64,000 nucleotides of DNA, taken from positions 1,581,501 through 1,645,500 of the forward strand of contig CP137326.1 of assembly GCA_033182465.1 (NCBI GenBank), written 5' to 3'. How positions within the stretch are numbered: the first letter of the stretch is position 1; the number at the start of each line of letters is the position of its first letter. The notes under the pieces are model-generated. The model was given only the letters and a program-made list of their open reading frames with translations. It was not told where the DNA came from and searched no databases. Of this stretch, positions 60,457 through 64,000 are shown piece by piece. Position numbers and translations under genes: made by a program. The DNA comes from Sanghuangporus weigelae. Its lineage: Eukaryota; Basidiomycota; Agaricomycetes; Hymenochaetales; Hymenochaetaceae.

Positions 60457-63400
60457 ATTCCGGTTGACTGGCGTCGCCAACTTCAAATTTAAAGGGAGAA
60501 AATTATTATTTTTGCCATGTTCCTATGCGATACATGTGACATTACATTATCGTGACTGGACTGGTCAGAATTCTTCACTTCAAGTTCATTAATACTTACC
60601 AGCTTACCGTCGCCCACTTGCAAACATGCACAGTCTCTGAATCCTAGAGGTTTAAGAGGAAATATGACAGAATTGCGTTGCTCTAGGTACGAAGAATTAT
60701 CACGTACTCTAGCTAATTTTCTTACCTCTACGCATCAGCTCGCAGTTGAAGTGTGTACATAATCTCATACTGCACTCATATTGATGCGAAATTTCATTCC
60801 AGCCAGGGACTTTCATCTAGATGGACTGAACAAAGAAACTCCTATGAAGAGTTAGAGAATTGGTCCGTAAAAGGCTAAAGTACTTTCCTCAAATCTGACT
60901 ATTCAAGACATACGAGATTGCTTCTCTGCTGTGGATATAGACACTTCTCGATGTTGCTTTATCCCTGCAAGTTGTATCTTGGTCACCATTCTATTTCGTG
61001 AACCTCGTACGCTATAAACTTCACTGTCTTGGAGGATAATGGCAATATTCTCATCACGATGCGAGACTAATACTTGCAAGAGCGGATGTAAGTTAGACTG
61101 AAAGTTAGAGGAAGTTACTAACTGCATTACTGTTGCTAGCTGACCCCGGTCTTCCCATCCCTTGACGATTCTTTGCTGCTCATGGAGACTGATTCCAAAG
61201 TGTTTCCTTTACGTTGCTGAACCCCTCTATCGACAGTTACTTCAATAGGTCGTATAGCCGTGAGGGTGAATCAAGCGGGCCGATATTGCGGAAGGAACAG
61301 AATATGATAAGTCGAACTTCTTCCCGAGATTCGCGGTCTCTGCCTTGACAAAGCCCTTGCTGAGTGTCAAGGGAAAAAATTGCCGTGGGACGTGTCATGT
61401 TCTACTTGCCGCTTGTACGCTTTTCCGCCGACACTTAATCCAAAACCCAGGAACTATGAGTAATTTTGGTCAAGTAATTTTGGCCACCATTCTTCTCAAA
61501 TGGCCTTCTCAAACGTAAATCTCCAACGGGGTACTGATCTACACGGCTAGTCCAAATGTGATGGATACGAGTAGTGGCTTCTAAGATCTCTTCTGATCTT
61601 ACTTCTTTACAGTAGGTCAGGTTTAATTGGCGGTATCAACATGTATCGGAGGATAACTTGCACCGATTGCCCCAAAAGTAGTTAATTGAATTACCCTGCT
61701 ATATGACGCATGCTCCAGGACAAACTCATAGCAAAACAAAAGTTCGCAGCTTCGAGGGCTCTCACATCAACAGAGACTGCTCCAGAAAGTAGGCGCAACT
61801 GATTTCCTCAGTTTCTATTTTTATCCTCTCCTCCCGCCATCCTATCCATGCATGAACGATACGCGGATGGCCGTCATGCCACCAAAATGTTCCCAAGGAT
61901 AGAGAGGAGCAATGATGGCCATTTTCTGTCAATAGTTACTTACTCGAACAGACACCATGAAAAAGATACTCGTTCCAGCAGCCGCGTCATGTCCACTGTA
62001 GAATAGGATAGGAATCTTCGTCAGTTAACAGAGTCGATGATCTCTTCCGACTCTGTACCATTTGAAACTTAAAGACAATTTTTCAGCAGAGGCGATCAGT
62101 TCACTCAGGTTCGTCTCTATTTGCCTTACAGTATTGTGCAACTATTCTGACATCATCTATTCATTATAATCACGGCGGAACGGAGGAAAGCTACGTAGGG
62201 CAGTTAATTATAAAAAAGAACTTTGTTTCAGATCCAGTCTCCTTGCGTCAACCACTCGTCCGAGGAGTTCTAAATTCAATATTGCGCATTGATATGAGCA
62301 ATGACGCAGCCGCGGGGCGAGCGGCTTGAGGCATTTTCTTGCAGGCTATATCATTGCTAAACGCAAACAATATATTTTCAGACAGTGGTAGAATCCAAGA
62401 TACGCTGCACGGAGAGTGACGGAATACGGAGGATATCATCAATATTCGGAGCTACTTCCGAAGCTACAAGACGAGGATCCAAATCTATACCGGCCACTCT
62501 GACTGCAGCGACCTATGTCTAAGGAAAAACGAAATACTACGGCAGACACAACTGGCACATTTGATTGCCTCTTCGCGCGATAAACTCTGACACCTCTGTG
62601 CCGCGAACAGCACGATATCTTTCTGATCCTGAAAGCATCTCGAAGCCCGAACCCGAGAAAGACGGAGATACAATCTAAGAGAAGGCTGTTTCCTGCTCTG
62701 CACGCTAGAAGAGGGGGAGGTGCGAATTCGCGCATGGTATTTCCTCCTGCTTAATATCAACAGCCTACAGCGGGACGGACTCCGGGAATGAATCAGTGAC
62801 AGCATTCTTACCAATGAAAAAATTCTTGAGATCTACTGAAAATAAATGTCGCGGCTTCGTGAACCCTTGCAATCAGTCGAGTCAAGCGAGTTTATTACCT
62901 GAGTCATGAGTACAACAAGAACTCTTTACCTCGAAGGACGTATCAGTCCGAAATTAAGCCGCCCGTTAGTCATGTATGTTCCGTGTCGCACATCCCTTAC
63001 TTCGAGAGCAACAGGCGAGCGGTTCAGAACCACGAGAGACACCAGTAAAAAGGAAGTAAACCATGTGTAGATCCACCAGACGAAGAACGCCTGAGAACAA
63101 GCTTATTCCAGATGTTAATATTGATGGGGGGAAGTAAACGGTGTGTATAATGAAGATAGGAAGGGGCAGGTTCTTCTGAGGAGGGGCACATTGTATTGAT
63201 GGGTAAAAGGGGATAAACTTCTATATGAAGTGGGTGACTGGGATTTACATATCGGATTCTCTTGCCATATAGCACCCTAACCACACTGAGATCCCGTATT
63301 CCTTTCAGCCAACGCATTGCTATAATTTCATTGTAGCCACAAAAAGGCTCAGGTTAAAAAGAATCGGACTCGTTCTCTCTTCGTGCTTTCGCCACGTGGG

Positions 63401-63852
63401 ATTTTCAAGCGAGAAGGTAGGGCCACGTACCCCTTTAGTGGCATGTGAACAACCTTACCTTACAAGGACAGTTACCTAATGGAACAGGCTAAAGACCGAA
63501 GTTTATTTTATTCAGATGTACGCTATCTATACTACGTTATCGTTGACTAGTCAACCTATTTCTCTTGAAAAAGGTCAATAAAGCCACGCCATCGGAACGC
63601 CGCGCAAACCACAAGGCCTTACAAAAGTGAACGAAAATGAAAATAATCGTTAATTCGCTGAGCTGGGAAAGAAGAAGTCGAAATGAATAAGAAGTTGGGC
63701 TGAAACTGATACCCGACTTGACCGCCGCCTTACATCATCCTCAATGTCCGTTCGACCCAAAGTTACAATAACGAATTGAACTGGAATAGATGGTGCGGAA
63801 GGCCACGAAGGAAAGTATGGAGCTCCGCAATTCACTGAGCGACTTCACCGCT
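60457..63852. other. Gene-poor region
   Basis: About 3.4 kb with no intact gene I can support. Short open frames are frequent but lack domains. One minus-strand stretch (about 62400-62760) has gene-like residues and is listed separately. No clear transposon ends, tRNA or long repeat was recognised. Confidence 0.45.
62400..62760 (-). other. Possible exon pair of an unknown gene or relic
   Basis: Two minus-strand stretches read like ordinary protein although in short frames. The upstream one (about 62670-62545) gives SGSGFEMLSGSERYRAVRG then TEVSEFIARRGNQMCQLCLP. After a plausible short intron (donor GTAGTA, acceptor GCTGCAG) the next gives RVAGIDLDPRLVASEVAPNI then DDILRIPSLSVQRILDSTTV before a stop at about 62400. 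No family was recognised and no good start was found. It may be a small gene, a remnant, or chance. Confidence 0.25.
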
Positions 63853-64000
63853 TCACCGCTTCTTGAAGACGAGAATGACGTAGAGCAGGACGCGATATGT
63901 CAATGCGATGAGCAAAAGGATCACTGCGTAAAGGTCGAAGCTTATCCCGCGAATGTCCAAAGCCTGTAATAGCGCGAAGTCGAGTCGGAGTCGATCCATC
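63853..64000 (-). CDS. C-terminal end of a membrane protein, cut by the window edge (ABC transporter-like)
   Basis: The frame runs off the right edge; only the last 48-49 residues are in the window. They include LLQALDIRGISFDLYAVILL then LIALTYRVLLYVILVFKKR and a stop at 63855-63853. The layout, a last transmembrane helix containing an aromatic-arginine pair followed by a basic end, recalls the C-terminus of ABCG-type transporters. This is a weak assignment from one helix. Confidence 0.45.
   Translation of the reverse strand, partial: MDRLRLDFALLQALDIRGISFDLYAVILLLIALTYRVLLYVILVFKKR

Noticed and set aside
60457-63852. A transposon-derived region
   Set aside because: Checked for long terminal or inverted repeats and for transposase or polymerase motifs by eye; none were found, so no element is claimed.

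Overview
The window looks like nuclear DNA of a filamentous basidiomycete, most likely an Agaricomycete. Genes are dense and on both strands. They are split by many introns, mostly 45-70 nt with GT..AG ends, and some exons are very small. The gene set is fungal: RTT109, ATG26-type sterol glucosyltransferase, isocitrate lyase, mL58, EAF6, and F-box and BTB proteins of the expanded agaricomycete kinds. There are also three seven-helix membrane proteins, two of them DUF6533-type. I cannot name a species. Exon limits were set by hand from splice signals, reading phase and family similarity; most joins are phase-consistent, but none is backed by RNA.

Layout: 0.3-3.4 kb, ALG7 (N-glycan lipid precursor) and COQ5 (ubiquinone). 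3.5-6.4 kb, FCF2 (pre-rRNA processing) and the complex I subunit NDUFA9, both on minus. 6.5-8.4 kb, one gene whose predicted product joins a SET domain to TAD3, the non-catalytic half of the tRNA A34 deaminase. 9.6-11.4 kb, a GPCR-like gene. 12.0-15.2 kb, an F-box gene followed by decayed repeats that include a piece of that gene. 15.2-18.2 kb, a 959-aa low-complexity protein. 18.8-20.5 kb, RTT109. 20.9-21.9 kb, an intact 5S rRNA gene and a decayed second copy. 22.1-27.4 kb, a zinc alcohol dehydrogenase, EAF6 and isocitrate lyase. 28.5-30.2 kb, a DUF6533 membrane protein. 30.8-35.2 kb, a 16-exon ATG26-type gene. 36.4-38.2 kb, two small uncharacterised genes.

38.5-53 kb holds mL58, a cullin-1 gene (plus), dynein light chain, a BTB gene, another seven-helix gene and a second complete cullin-1 paralog (minus) with the same eight-exon plan. 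53.2-60.5 kb carries RPS19 with an acidic tail, an aldo-keto reductase with a hydrophobic C-terminal tail, a charged protein of unknown function, and the tRNA-splicing endonuclease subunit SEN54. 60.5-63.85 kb is gene-poor. The right edge cuts a gene whose last 48 residues look like a membrane transporter end.

There is no operon logic; neighbours mostly do unrelated housekeeping jobs. Themes that recur are RNA maturation (FCF2, TAD3, SEN54), translation (RPS19, mL58, 5S), histone acetylation (RTT109, EAF6) and ubiquitin ligase parts (two cullins, F-box, BTB). Several divergent pairs share short intergenic promoters (NDUFA9/SET-TAD3, mL58/CUL1). The points most worth following are the SET-TAD3 fusion and the two intact cullin-1 paralogs.
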